Counted from the stretch's first letter, positions 7,498 through 16,017 are shown. The stretch: DNA of 64,000 nt from Planctomycetota bacterium (GCA_021414025.1 JAIOPG010000002.1:558001-622000); one strand, 5' to 3'. Notes: generated by a model from the letters alone, not told the origin. Translations and numbers: made by a program.

Positions 7498-8697
7498 GTG
7501 AAGCTCACCGTCGCCCCGACCAACGCAGCCCAGCCCGCGGACTTGAAGCAAGTCCTGCCTGGGGATGGTGTGCGCGGCGATGGCCTCTATGTGCATGTCC
7601 CGTTCTGTCGGCACAAGTGTCACTACTGCGACTTCTATTCCTTCGTCGACTCCGAGGATCGGCAGGAGCCCTTCGTGGCCCGAATGGAAAATGAGCTCGA
7701 TGCATGGGCGCGGGTGCAGCGCGGAGAATTGCAGACGCTATTTGTCGGCGGCGGCACGCCGACCATGCTGCGGGCGGACCTGCTCGACCGGATGCTCTCG
7801 GCCATTCGCGGCAAATTGAAGTGGCAGGCCGGCGCCGAGTGGACCGTGGAGGCGAACCCGGAAACCGTGAGCGAGGAGATCGCCGCAACGCTGGCCAAGC
7901 ACAAAGTCACGCGGGTCTCGCTGGGCGCCCAGAGCTTTCAACCGGAGTTGCTCAAGGCGCTGGAGCGAACGCATGACCCCGCTTCAGTCGGCCGAGCCGT
8001 GGGGCGGCTGCGAAAAGCGGGGATCAACAGCATCAATCTCGACCTGATCTACGCCGTTCCGGGTGCTTCAATCGAAATGTGGCGACGCGACCTGGAAGCC
8101 ACGCTTGAATTGCATCCCGAGCACATGTCCTGCTACGGGCTGATGTATGAGTCCAATACGCCGCTGGGTGTGCGCCATCATCGCGGCGAAGTTGCGGCGG
8201 TCAGCGAAGAGCTTGAAGTGGAAATGCACGAACTCGCGGCGAGCATGCTCGGTGCCGCCGGCTACGAGCACTACGAGATTTCCAACTGGGCCAAGCCCGG
8301 CCATGCCTGCAAGCACAACTTGCTCTACTGGAAGAATTCAAATTGGTTTGCCGCCGGTCCCGCGGCCAGTGGTCACGCGGACGGACTGCGCTGGCGCAAT
8401 GTGCCGCGGCTTTCCGACTGGCTCGAGACCAATGACTTCGCCCCTGTGCAGGATGTGGAGAGCCTCGAGATCGACGGCCAGGTCGGTGAGGCCTTCATGA
8501 TGGGATTGCGCCTGCTGGAGGGAATGCCCAGCGAGCGCGTCGAGCAACTGCTCGCCCTCGGTGAGCGCTCCACCGTGCGCCGAATCGCGATCGCGCAACA
8601 TCTCGCTGAAGGTTTGCTCGAATGGGCAGGCGACAAGCTTCGCCTTACGGCCCGCGGCCGCATGCTGGCAAGCGAAGTCGCGATGGCTTTACTTTAG
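7498..8697 (+). CDS. hemW: HemW-type radical SAM protein (coproporphyrinogen III oxidase-like)
   Basis: The 399-residue product is a radical SAM protein of the HemW family, now regarded as a haem chaperone/insertase rather than a true HemN. The 4Fe-4S motif is C37-x3-C41-x2-C44 in 'PFCRHKCHYCDFYSF'. The downstream 'CKHNLLYWKN' is the HNxxYW block that separates HemW from HemN. The frame is open well upstream, but that region is antisense to purA. I start at the GTG at 7498, which is correctly placed behind a TANNNT box. The gene overlaps the convergent ACT-domain gene by 4 bases at its 3' end. Confidence 0.9.
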   Translation: MKLTVAPTNAAQPADLKQVLPGDGVRGDGLYVHVPFCRHKCHYCDFYSFVDSEDRQEPFVARMENELDAWARVQRGELQTLFVGGGTPTMLRADLLDRMLSAIRGKLKWQAGAEWTVEANPETVSEEIAATLAKHKVTRVSLGAQSFQPELLKALERTHDPASVGRAVGRLRKAGINSINLDLIYAVPGASIEMWRRDLEATLELHPEHMSCYGLMYESNTPLGVRHHRGEVAAVSEELEVEMHELAASMLGAAGYEHYEISNWAKPGHACKHNLLYWKNSNWFAAGPAASGHADGLRWRNVPRLSDWLETNDFAPVQDVESLEIDGQVGEAFMMGLRLLEGMPSERVEQLLALGERSTVRRIAIAQHLAEGLLEWAGDKLRLTARGRMLASEVAMALL

Positions 8698-9101
8698 GTC
8701 CGCGAAAGCACTTCCATCAAGCGGGATTCATCGGTTTCATCCACCCAGATGACTGCCGCCAGCGACCCGTCGATGGTGAGGCTCTGGATGATCTCGATGT
8801 TGATGCCGGCCCCAGCGATCGAATCCAGCCGGGCCACGAAACTGCCGCCGTTGGCCTTGTCCTTGATGAGAAAGGCGTTGGCCTCGGTGACCAGCATGTC
8901 GGCGTCGCGGGCGAAGGAGCGGAACTGGTCGGCCCGCTCGGGAATGCAATGGAATCCCACGGAAGCCCGCCCAATGACCGGCCCCCACATGCCAAGGATC
9001 TCCACGTCTGCCTCGCGCAACTGCGTGGCCAGCCGCGCCAATTCTCCGGGCCTGTGCGACAGTCGAAGAAGGAAGTCCGTGACCCGCGCCCACTGAAGCA
9101 T
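8694..9101 (-). CDS. ACT-domain protein
   Basis: A 135-residue protein with two ACT-like halves. The first half begins 'VTDFLLRLSHRPGELARLA', the typical ACT pattern ending in an amino-acid-binding loop. The second half covers 'SFVARLDSIAGAGINIEIIQ'. Stand-alone ACT proteins often sense amino acids, but no partner enzyme is fused or adjacent, so the ligand is unknown. It converges on hemW with a 4-base overlap. On the minus strand TATCAT stands 6 bases before the ATG. Confidence 0.75.
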   Translation of the reverse strand: MLQWARVTDFLLRLSHRPGELARLATQLREADVEILGMWGPVIGRASVGFHCIPERADQFRSFARDADMLVTEANAFLIKDKANGGSFVARLDSIAGAGINIEIIQSLTIDGSLAAVIWVDETDESRLMEVLSRT

Positions 9102-9107
9102 GACCGG

Positions 9108-9113
9108 ATGATA
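9108..9113 (-). promoter_or_regulatory. Leaderless-type -10 box of the ACT-domain gene (TATCAT)
   Basis: Minus-strand TATCAT, six bases, then ATG at 9101. There is no Shine-Dalgarno sequence. Confidence 0.5.
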
Positions 9114-9153
9114 GCGGGCGATTTTGAACCTTCGCAGGGATCCGAAATTCGTT

Positions 9154-9159
9154 TACTCT
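9154..9159 (+). promoter_or_regulatory. Leaderless-type -10 box of the unknown gene upstream of fahA (TACTCT)
   Basis: TACTCT, then seven bases, then ATG at 9167. A TTGAAC lies at 9123-9128 but is too far upstream for a standard -35. Confidence 0.4.
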
Positions 9160-9166
9160 CATTCTC

Positions 9167-10093
9167 ATGATTGGCCTCAGACGACTGCTCGAAGGTGTGA
9201 TCGACTATGCGGGATTGTTCCCGCCCGCCGCGCTGCCGATGCAGAAGACGGTGGAGATGTTCGCGGCTCACCGCCAGACGCCGGAGCGATGGCTGCTCTC
9301 GCGCATCGCGGTGCCGGCCAAGCGGCTCTCCGAGTTCGAGAAGTGCGCGTCGCCGCTCTGGCCCAAGTCCGCCGGCGAGGGCAACTCGAACACCTGGCGG
9401 ATCTCGGCAATCGTTTCCGCGCTGGACGACCCCGAATTGGAACGCGACCTGGAGCAGATCGACGAGTTCAACGCCTTCTACAAGAAGAAAGGCGGCACGC
9501 CGGTCCACATCGAGGCGATCGAGACCAAGGCCACCAACAGTGAGATGATCACCGAGATGATGGAGCTCATACCCGACGAGTTCGAGGCCTGGGTGGAGAT
9601 TCCCTGGGAGAAGGACCCGCGCGGCATGATCGCGGCACTGGGTGGTTTCGACGCGGGGGCCAAGATCCGCACTGGCGGAATGAAGCCGAATGCACATCCA
9701 ACGCCGGAAGCTCTTGCGGTATTCATCGAAGCGGCGGCCGCGACCAAGGCGCCGATGAAGGCAACGGCGGGGCTGCACCATCCGGTGCGCCACATGGCCA
9801 AGAGCGTCGGCTGCGAGCAGTTCGGATTCTTCAACGTGGTTGTCGGCGCGTGTCTGCGCTATCACGAGATGGCCAAGGGCGAAAAGCTGGTTCAAGTGCT
9901 GGTCGAGGCTGACGAAAAGCAGTTCAAGTTTGGTCCTGAAGGACTGAAGTACAAGGACTACAAGTTGTCGCTGAAGCAGATCCAAGAGGCGCGCAAGAAG
10001 TTCTTCCGTGCCATCGGCAGTTGCTCCTTCGAGGAACCGGTCGAGGAACTGAATCGTCTCGGCTTGATTCGACAAGAAGAGACCGCTTCATGA
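9167..10093 (+). CDS. Conserved protein of unknown function, co-directional with fahA
   Basis: The 308-residue product has no domain I can name. It is soluble-looking, with no signal peptide or membrane segment. Blocks that look conserved are 'DYAGLFPPAALPM' near the N-terminus (about residues 13-25), 'AKIRTGGMKPNAHP' (about 165-178) and 'ATAGLHHPVRHMAKS' (about 204-218). The Lys, Arg, Gly-Gly and His residues in the last two blocks would suit binding of a phosphate or carboxylate in a TIM-barrel-like enzyme, but that is a guess. The stop is 37 bases from fahA, so the two are probably co-transcribed. The homogentisate pathway here lacks a maleylacetoacetate isomerase gene, so a role in that pathway is possible. 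Confidence 0.8.
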   Translation: MIGLRRLLEGVIDYAGLFPPAALPMQKTVEMFAAHRQTPERWLLSRIAVPAKRLSEFEKCASPLWPKSAGEGNSNTWRISAIVSALDDPELERDLEQIDEFNAFYKKKGGTPVHIEAIETKATNSEMITEMMELIPDEFEAWVEIPWEKDPRGMIAALGGFDAGAKIRTGGMKPNAHPTPEALAVFIEAAAATKAPMKATAGLHHPVRHMAKSVGCEQFGFFNVVVGACLRYHEMAKGEKLVQVLVEADEKQFKFGPEGLKYKDYKLSLKQIQEARKKFFRAIGSCSFEEPVEELNRLGLIRQEETAS

Positions 10094-10130
10094 ACGCACG
10101 CGGGTTGGAATCGTCCGTGGAGCAGCCTTC

Positions 10131-11420
10131 ATGAAAACTAGTTGGGTCGAATCGGCGCAAGCGAAAGATTGCGACTTCCCATTGGCGAATCTTCCATGGG
10201 GTTGCTTCACGCGTGCCGATCGAAGCAACGGCACGCGCATCGGGGTGGCGATCGGCGACCAAGTGTTCGATGTGCATGAGGCGTTGGGGCATGGATTGCT
10301 TGCCGAGTTGCCCGCCAGTGTGCAGGGCGCACTTCGCGAGTGTTCGCTGAACGCATTCATGAGCCTGGGAGTGCCGCAATGGAAGCTGGCGAGAACGCAC
10401 ATCGCCAAGCTCTTGTCGAGCGAAGAGCGATCGTTGCAAGACCATCCCAAGGCGGGGGAGATCGTGCTTCCTGCGAGCGCGGTCGCCATGAAGCTGCCTG
10501 CGCAGATTGGCGACTACACCGACTTCTACGCCAGCATTCACCACGCCACGAATGTCGGCAAGATGTTCCGCCCGGACAATCCTCTGCTGCCCAACTGGCG
10601 GCATCTGCCGGTGGGCTACCACGGCCGGGCCAGCTCTATTGTCGTCAGTGGCACGGAGTTTCGCCGGCCGATGGGGCAGACCTCCGCGACCGACGATGGC
10701 CCGCCAAGTTTCGGTCCGTCGAAGCTGCTGGACTATGAGCTTGAGGTGGGCGTCTATGTCGGGAAGGGCAACGCGATCGGCGAGCGCATCGACATTCAAC
10801 GCACGCGCGAGCACCTGTTCGGCATCTGCCTGATCAACGACTGGAGCGCCCGCGATGTCCAGAAGTGGGAGTACCAGCCGCTGGGTCCCTTCAATGCGAA
10901 GAACTTCGCGACCACCGTCTCGCCCTGGATCGTCACGCTTGACGCGGTCGAGCCCTGGTTCGAGCGCGGCCCGGTCCGCGAGAAGGATGCACCGGCGAAT
11001 CTTCCCTACCTGACCTGGAAGGACGACTTCACTTTCGACTTGAAGCTGTCGGTGTCGATCCTCACGGCATCGATGCGCGAGAAAAAGTCAGCGCCTTTCG
11101 AGATCAGCCGCGGTTCCTATCGCGACATGTACTGGACGCTGGCGCAGATGCTGGCGCACCACACTTCGACAGGTTGCCCGATGAATGCCGGTGATCTGCT
11201 GGGCAGCGGTACGGTGAGCGGCACAACTCCTGAGAGTCGCGGCTGCATGCTTGAGCGCACTTGGCGAGGGTCGGAACCGCTTGCGCTTCCCGATGGCAGC
11301 ACGCGCAAGTTCCTCGACGATGGTGATGAAGTGGTCATTCGGGGCTGGCTCGACGCAAAGAACAATCTGCCGCGCATTGGCCTGGGCGAATGCCGCGGGC
11401 AAATCCTGGCTGCGAAGTAA
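10131..11420 (+). CDS. fahA: Fumarylacetoacetase
   Basis: This enzyme hydrolyses fumarylacetoacetate to fumarate and acetoacetate, the last step of tyrosine/homogentisate degradation. Its 429 residues match the family. Blocks 'GDYTDFYASIHHATNVG' and 'LPVGYHGRASS' hold the catalytic His and metal-binding Asp. 'LLDYELEVGVYVGKGN' and 'NDWSARDVQKWEYQPLGPF' are the metal and substrate site blocks, and 'GDLLGSGTVSG' follows near the C-terminus. A GGAG lies about 9 bases before the ATG. The stop abuts the convergent DUF192 gene with no intervening base. Confidence 0.97.
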   Translation: MKTSWVESAQAKDCDFPLANLPWGCFTRADRSNGTRIGVAIGDQVFDVHEALGHGLLAELPASVQGALRECSLNAFMSLGVPQWKLARTHIAKLLSSEERSLQDHPKAGEIVLPASAVAMKLPAQIGDYTDFYASIHHATNVGKMFRPDNPLLPNWRHLPVGYHGRASSIVVSGTEFRRPMGQTSATDDGPPSFGPSKLLDYELEVGVYVGKGNAIGERIDIQRTREHLFGICLINDWSARDVQKWEYQPLGPFNAKNFATTVSPWIVTLDAVEPWFERGPVREKDAPANLPYLTWKDDFTFDLKLSVSILTASMREKKSAPFEISRGSYRDMYWTLAQMLAHHTSTGCPMNAGDLLGSGTVSGTTPESRGCMLERTWRGSEPLALPDGSTRKFLDDGDEVVIRGWLDAKNNLPRIGLGECRGQILAAK

Positions 11421-11984
11421 TCAGTGCAAATAGCTCTTGAACTTGGCGTGGTCCAGCGCGATCGTGTCGCCGGGTTTCACGCCGAGCTTCGCGTACTCGC
11501 CCGCAGGCAACTCGAGCGCGTAGATGGCGTCGTCCGCAGAGGGATAGTGTTTCAACCGCAGGTGATAAGCCTCTTCGCTCTCGGTGGCGGCCCTCGGCGG
11601 CTCGACCTTCATCGTGTAGATCGACACCACCTTGCCGTTGCGGTCGAGGTAGGCGATGTCCATGTCAATCAGGCAATCAACCATCCAGTAGCTCAGCATG
11701 TCGGAGACCCTGTGGACGAAGATCATCCCCGTGCCCGCAGGAATGCTGGCGCGGTGGCTCAGCCCGCGCATGCGGCTGGCGTCGTTGGCGGCGACCTCCA
11801 GCTCGTATTTCTTTCCGCCGATGGTGACCATCTCCAGCGGCAGCCCTGACGGAGCCTTGCGCACGCTGGTCTGCGGCTTCGCCGCTCCCGTCGCGGTCGA
11901 CTGCTTCGAGTTGTCCAGTGCCACGAACCCCGCGATGGACGCGGTCAGCAGGGCGATGATTCCGATTTTGATCGACAATTTCAT
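11421..11984 (-). CDS. DUF192 domain protein, membrane-anchored
   Basis: A 187-residue protein with an N-terminal hydrophobic segment (about residues 3-22) and a DUF192 domain covering roughly residues 45-185. Recognisable blocks are 'SRMRGLSHRASIPAGTGMIF' and 'SYWMVDCLIDMDIAYLDRNG', ending in 'LELPAGEYAKLGVKPGDTI'. DUF192 proteins are small, usually exported, and have no settled function. I start at the ATG at 11984, 4 bases after the hmgA stop, rather than at the overlapping GTG at 12008. It therefore appears to be the second gene of an hmgA operon. Confidence 0.82.
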   Translation of the reverse strand: MKLSIKIGIIALLTASIAGFVALDNSKQSTATGAAKPQTSVRKAPSGLPLEMVTIGGKKYELEVAANDASRMRGLSHRASIPAGTGMIFVHRVSDMLSYWMVDCLIDMDIAYLDRNGKVVSIYTMKVEPPRAATESEEAYHLRLKHYPSADDAIYALELPAGEYAKLGVKPGDTIALDHAKFKSYLH

Positions 11985-11988
11985 GGCG

Positions 11989-13233
11989 TTAATCCCAAGT
12001 GTTCGCACTGGTGGGTCCTTTGGGTTTGGCCTCGGGCGCCGCCTTGGTGAAATGCTCCTCTTCCCAGCTGCGCGGATAGGCCAGATCGTCCAGATCCAGC
12101 GCCGCCTTGGTCGGAAAGAGCGGCCGGAAGGTGTCGCACATCACGGCGAGCTCGTCGGTCACCGTCGCGCCCAGGCTCTTCTCGATCGTGCCGGGATGCG
12201 GCCCATGCGGAATGCCCTGCGGATGCAGCGTGACCGAAGAAACCTCGATGCCCTTGCGGGCCTTGTAGTTGCCGTGCACGTAGTAGAGCACCTCGTCGGA
12301 GTCCAGGTTGGAGTGGTTGTAGGGAACCGGAATTGCCTGCGGATGGAAATCCAGCAGCCGCGGACAGAACGAGCAGATCACGAAGTTGTGCCCCTCGAAG
12401 GTCTGGTGCGTCGGGGGCGGCATGTGGTGCTTGCCCACGATCGGGCTGAAGTCGTCGATGTTGAACGCGTAGGGGTAGTAGCAGCCGTCCCATCCGATCA
12501 CATCGCAGGGATGGTGCTTGTAGAAGTAGCGGTGCACCTGGTCGCGGCTCTTGATGCGCACCTCGAACTTGCCATCCTTGTCGAAGTGCAGCGGCTCCTG
12601 CGGCAGGCGCAGGTCGCGCTCGCAGTAGGGGGCATGCTCCAGGAACTGCGCCGTGGCCTTGGAGATGTAGCGCGGCGGCGGCAGGATGTGGCTTCCGTTT
12701 GCGGTTTCGAAGCCCACAAAGCGCGGATGGGGCTCGCCCGCCTTGGGCTTGTCGAAAGTCATCTTGTAGATCACGCCCTTGGGAATGATCAGGTAATCCT
12801 TCGGGCCGAATTTCAGCGTGCCGAAGGTGGTCTCCAGCGTGCCGCTGCCGAAATGAATGAAGAGGCACTCGTCGCCCTGGGCGTTCTTGAAGTGGTAGGG
12901 CATCGTCTCGGCGGGGACGCAGACGAACATCTCCACGTCGCAGTTGCCGAAGAGAATCACGCGACCGGTCACCGGGTCGCCCTTGGGAGGCATCGCCGCG
13001 GTCTTCACGTGGCGCATGCGCATCACGCTCTGCTCGACATAGACGGGCTTGGTTTCGTAGAGCGTCTCCCAGCCGATCACCTGCGTCGGCGGATGGATGT
13101 GGTAGAGCGTGCTGGTGGGGCCGGAGAACCCCTCGGTGCCGAAGACTTCCTCCGAGTAGAGCGCTCCGTCGGGTCTGCGGAACTGGATGTGCCGCTTGGC
13201 CGGCACTTGTCCCATCGAGGTGTAGTACGCCAT
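11989..13233 (-). CDS. hmgA: Homogentisate 1,2-dioxygenase
   Basis: This Fe(II) dioxygenase opens the ring of homogentisate to give maleylacetoacetate. The 414-residue product is close to the family length. 'YNHSNLDSDEVLYYVHGNY' supplies the metal-binding His/Glu pair, and 'LHPQGIPHGPHPG' supplies the third His. 'GWDGCYYPYAFNIDDFSP' is another conserved block. The frame extends upstream to 13476, but only the ATG at 13233 opens onto the conserved N-terminus (MAYYTSMGQV). That ATG is preceded by TACACT with a 6-base gap. It is divergent from rluA and is followed by the DUF192 gene. Confidence 0.96.
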   Translation of the reverse strand: MAYYTSMGQVPAKRHIQFRRPDGALYSEEVFGTEGFSGPTSTLYHIHPPTQVIGWETLYETKPVYVEQSVMRMRHVKTAAMPPKGDPVTGRVILFGNCDVEMFVCVPAETMPYHFKNAQGDECLFIHFGSGTLETTFGTLKFGPKDYLIIPKGVIYKMTFDKPKAGEPHPRFVGFETANGSHILPPPRYISKATAQFLEHAPYCERDLRLPQEPLHFDKDGKFEVRIKSRDQVHRYFYKHHPCDVIGWDGCYYPYAFNIDDFSPIVGKHHMPPPTHQTFEGHNFVICSFCPRLLDFHPQAIPVPYNHSNLDSDEVLYYVHGNYKARKGIEVSSVTLHPQGIPHGPHPGTIEKSLGATVTDELAVMCDTFRPLFPTKAALDLDDLAYPRSWEEEHFTKAAPEAKPKGPTSANTWD

Positions 13234-13239
13234 GGCGAG

Positions 13240-13245
13240 AGTGTA
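13240..13245 (-). promoter_or_regulatory. Leaderless-type -10 box of hmgA (TACACT)
   Basis: Minus-strand TACACT, six bases, then ATG at 13233. There is no Shine-Dalgarno sequence. It faces the rluA box across about 27 bases. Confidence 0.5.
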
Positions 13246-13272
13246 CGAAACCGCGGCGAGGTGTTCAGGCGT

Positions 13273-13278
13273 TATTCT
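13273..13278 (+). promoter_or_regulatory. Leaderless-type -10 box of the rluA-like gene (TATTCT)
   Basis: TATTCT, six bases (GCGGTG), then ATG at 13285. This spacing supports the short 221-residue product rather than the long upstream open frame. Confidence 0.5.
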
Positions 13279-13284
13279 GCGGTG

Positions 13285-13950
13285 ATGAGCAACCCCGTGA
13301 CGACCCCGAGCATGCAGCCCGTGGTGTTGCACGAGACCAAGGAATGGCTGGTGGTGAACAAGCCCGCGGGGTGGCACTCGGTGTCGCGCGAGGGCGACAC
13401 CGGCGAGAGCGTGCAATCCTGGCGAGCCCGCTGCGAGCCATCCGCGATTGAACTTCCGGAATCCGGTTTGTGCCACCGGCTAGATCAGACCACCTCGGGT
13501 TGTCTGCTGATCGCCAAGACGCTTGCGGCGCATGAGCGGCTTCGCACCGCGATGGGCGGCGCCGACGGCACCATTCAGAAAACCTATCTGGCCCTGATGA
13601 AGGCCGGCATCGAAAAGGAGGGCAACTTTCGCCTTCATTTCGAAGGCCGCTACAAGCGCTCCGCCAAGACCACGGTGTCGCGCGCGGGCTCGTGGGAAAC
13701 GGGCGGCCGCTGCAAGTGGAAGGTGCTGCGCACGATTGTGGCCCGTGGCGTGGATGTGGTCGAAGTCGAGCTCATCGGCCCCGGTCGGCGCCACCAGATC
13801 CGCGCGGGCTTCGCCTATCTGGAGCATCCACTGGAAGGGGACACGCTCTACGGCGGTCCCGGCCCCGCAAATTCGTCGCTTCATGCATGGAAGTTGATCG
13901 TGGCGGGAGTCACTGTGATCGCACCGCCACCCCCGAGGTTTGTTCCATGA
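13285..13950 (+). CDS. RluA-family pseudouridine synthase
   Basis: The 221-residue product has the catalytic block 'GLCHRLDQTTSGCLLIAK', in which the Asp of HRLD is the invariant nucleophile. 'GRRHQIRAGFAYLEHPLEGD' is the C-terminal substrate-binding block. It isomerises uridine to pseudouridine in rRNA or tRNA, but which site is modified cannot be read from sequence. The very long open frame upstream (from 11698) is antisense to hmgA and the DUF192 gene and was not used. The stop overlaps the ATG of the next gene (ATGA). Confidence 0.88.
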   Translation: MSNPVTTPSMQPVVLHETKEWLVVNKPAGWHSVSREGDTGESVQSWRARCEPSAIELPESGLCHRLDQTTSGCLLIAKTLAAHERLRTAMGGADGTIQKTYLALMKAGIEKEGNFRLHFEGRYKRSAKTTVSRAGSWETGGRCKWKVLRTIVARGVDVVEVELIGPGRRHQIRAGFAYLEHPLEGDTLYGGPGPANSSLHAWKLIVAGVTVIAPPPPRFVP

Positions 13951-14534
13951 AACTTGCCAAGCATCTTTTCCTGGCCACCGTGGTCGCTGCGGGCGCCTCC
14001 TGCCGCAACCGGGAATTCATCGAGCCGCTGGTCGGATTTATTCCCGGCACCATCCCGCTCACCTTCAATCCGAACAGCGAAAGCTACAGCTACAAGAATC
14101 ACTCCATGTCGCTGGGCGACTTCAAGTCCGTCCTGGTCCACGATGTCCAACTCGTCTCGGATGGCGGAGATCCGGACGGGGCAAGTGCATTGGCGATTCA
14201 GTTTCGCAATGAGATCATTTCCGTGGTGGGTCTTCCGGCCGCCTCCGGGCTGGGTCCGGGCGTGCTGGAGATCCGCGCCGTCATCACGGGACTCGAGGCC
14301 AACGAGCCCTTGTTCAACATCGCGCCGCAGACCCAGGTGCGCCGCCGGGGCTATGGCTTCGTGGCGGTCGAGATGTACGCCATCGATGGAGGGAACGCGG
14401 CTCCGGTCGCCGCCTACGCCGACACGCAGGACACGCAGCGATTCTCCGCTGAAAAACTCAGCACCTGGGGCAGCGCCCAGGCGGGATTGAAATCCATCGC
14501 GGATGCGTTCGGCACGCTGCTGAAGTCAAAATAA
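13947..14534 (+). CDS. Probable exported lipoprotein, DUF3313-like
   Basis: The 195-residue product starts with a Lys-containing signal peptide ending in 'VVAAGASCRN', a weak lipobox with Cys at about residue 19. The rest has 'VLEIRAVITGLEAN' and a C-terminal 'WGSAQAGLKSIADAFGTLL'. Both recall the DUF3313 lipoprotein family, but the match is from memory and tentative. It overlaps the rluA-like stop by 4 bases (ATGA), so the two are translationally coupled. It converges on hpd. Confidence 0.7.
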   Translation: MKLAKHLFLATVVAAGASCRNREFIEPLVGFIPGTIPLTFNPNSESYSYKNHSMSLGDFKSVLVHDVQLVSDGGDPDGASALAIQFRNEIISVVGLPAASGLGPGVLEIRAVITGLEANEPLFNIAPQTQVRRRGYGFVAVEMYAIDGGNAAPVAAYADTQDTQRFSAEKLSTWGSAQAGLKSIADAFGTLLKSK

Positions 14535-14568
14535 ATTTCCGGCTCAACTGCGGCAAAAGCCCCGTGCC

Positions 14569-15771
14569 TCAAAGGTTGCCGCGGCGTTCCTGCTCAATTT
14601 CCAGCGACTCGAAGAGCGCCTTGAAATTGCCCTTGCCGAAGCTCTGGCTTCCGCGGCGACAAATGATTTCAAAGAACATGGTGGGGCGATCCTGCAGCGG
14701 CTTGGTGAAGAGCTGCAGCAGGTAGCCCTCGTCGTCGGCGTCGACCAGAATGCCCAGGTCGCGGACCCGCTGATGATCCTCCTTGACGGCCTGGTGCCCG
14801 CTCTTGGTGAGCATGGCGTTGACCCGCTCCCAGACATTCTTGTAGTAGGCCTCGGGAATCGTCAGGAAGTCCACGCCGCGGCGGCGCAACTCGGCGACGC
14901 TGGCGAGCTCATCGTCGGTGCGGAAGGCCAGGTGCTGCACGCCCGGAGTCTGGTCGTGCCAATCCAGGAACTCCTGGATCTGGCTCTTGCGCTTGCCGGG
15001 GGCGGGCTCGTTGATCGGCATCTTGATCAGGTGGTTGCCGCTGGCCATCACCTTGCTCATCAGCGCCGAATAGTCGGTGGAGATGTCCGCGTCGTCGAAG
15101 TGCTTGAACATCTTGAAGCCCATGACATGCTCATACCACTCCACCCAGTGGTTCATCTTGCCCAGCTCGACGTTGCCCACGCAGTGGTCGAAGAACTTCA
15201 ATCCGCAGCTGTGCTCGCGGTTGTAGTCGTTGAGCTTGTTGTCCGTGACCTTGGCGAATTTCGGCAGGAAGAGGCCGCCGGTCTTGAGCTTGGTCAGGGC
15301 GTAGTCGCCGCTGCGGCTGACGAAGGTGTGCTGCACGCGGCCGTAGGTCTTAATGCCGGCGAACGTCACTGAGCCCGTCGAGTCCGACAGCGTGTAGGGC
15401 TGGTAGGCGCTCTCGCCGCCGTTTTTCAAGGCCTGTTCATAGGCCTTGGTCGCGTCGAAAACCGTCAGGGCGATGTCCTTGATGCCGTCGCCGAATCGGA
15501 CCAGCTCTTGGTTCCACGGATGGGCCTTGGTCAGCGGCGTCTCCAGCAGCAGCCGGATGTTGCCCTGGGTGAGCAGGTACTTGGCGCTCTCGCGGTTGTC
15601 GGTGGTGAGGTCGGAGATCTGGTCGATCTGGAAGCCAAAGGCCTGGGCGTAGAAGAACGCGCTCTGCTTGGCGTTGCCGACGATGAAGTGGACATAGTCC
15701 ACATCGATCAGGGCGAGCGGATCGGTGACGGCCGCGGCGTTGGCTGAAGTGGTTGGAGCGGTCTTGTGCAT
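14569..15771 (-). CDS. hpd: 4-hydroxyphenylpyruvate dioxygenase
   Basis: This enzyme converts 4-hydroxyphenylpyruvate to homogentisate, feeding the hmgA product. The 400-residue product has two vicinal-oxygen-chelate domains. 'VDYVHFIVGNAKQSAFFY' opens the N-terminal one. Metal ligands are the His of 'FFDHCVGNVE', the His of 'PGVQHLAFRTDD' and the Glu of 'PTMFFEIICRRG'. A TAGAAT stands 6 bases before the ATG, close to the -10 consensus. It has its own promoter facing the small membrane protein gene. Confidence 0.96.
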   Translation of the reverse strand: MHKTAPTTSANAAAVTDPLALIDVDYVHFIVGNAKQSAFFYAQAFGFQIDQISDLTTDNRESAKYLLTQGNIRLLLETPLTKAHPWNQELVRFGDGIKDIALTVFDATKAYEQALKNGGESAYQPYTLSDSTGSVTFAGIKTYGRVQHTFVSRSGDYALTKLKTGGLFLPKFAKVTDNKLNDYNREHSCGLKFFDHCVGNVELGKMNHWVEWYEHVMGFKMFKHFDDADISTDYSALMSKVMASGNHLIKMPINEPAPGKRKSQIQEFLDWHDQTPGVQHLAFRTDDELASVAELRRRGVDFLTIPEAYYKNVWERVNAMLTKSGHQAVKEDHQRVRDLGILVDADDEGYLLQLFTKPLQDRPTMFFEIICRRGSQSFGKGNFKALFESLEIEQERRGNL

Positions 15772-15777
15772 GAGGGC

Positions 15778-15783
15778 ATTCTA
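15778..15783 (-). promoter_or_regulatory. Leaderless-type -10 box of hpd (TAGAAT)
   Basis: Minus-strand TAGAAT matches TATAAT at five of six positions. Six bases follow, then ATG at 15771. There is no Shine-Dalgarno sequence. Confidence 0.55.
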
Positions 15784-15879
15784 GTCCGCCGGGACTGGGA
15801 GCAAAGCAGGGAAGCGCGGTCGAGGCGGAGATTTTCGCCGCGACTTTTGGTCGGTATGCTTGCCCGCAAGGTTCCACCC

Positions 15880-16017
15880 ATGAACAATCGCAAAGCCATC
15901 GCACTCTTTATCGCGGCCCTGATCGGCTTCGCGATCATCTTTCTCTTCGTTCTTTTCACCGCGGGCACGGCCAAGGAGCTGCAGCCCCCTGTGAACATGG
16001 CCCCGAGCAAGAATTAA
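15880..16017 (+). CDS. Small single-pass membrane protein
   Basis: A 45-residue product with charged 'MNNRKA', a hydrophobic helix of about 22 residues ('IALFIAALIGFAIIFLFVLF') and a short polar C-terminus. AAGG lies 8 bases before the ATG. A TATGCT at 15855-15860 could be the -10 box. An alternative ATG at 15856 would add 8 residues. No family is recognised. It sits between hpd and apt and converges on apt. Confidence 0.55.
   Translation: MNNRKAIALFIAALIGFAIIFLFVLFTAGTAKELQPPVNMAPSKN

Noticed and set aside
11698-13284. Long upstream extension of the rluA-like frame
   Set aside because: It runs antisense through the DUF192 and hmgA genes. Only the part from 13285 has pseudouridine synthase homology, and a TANNNT box marks that ATG.
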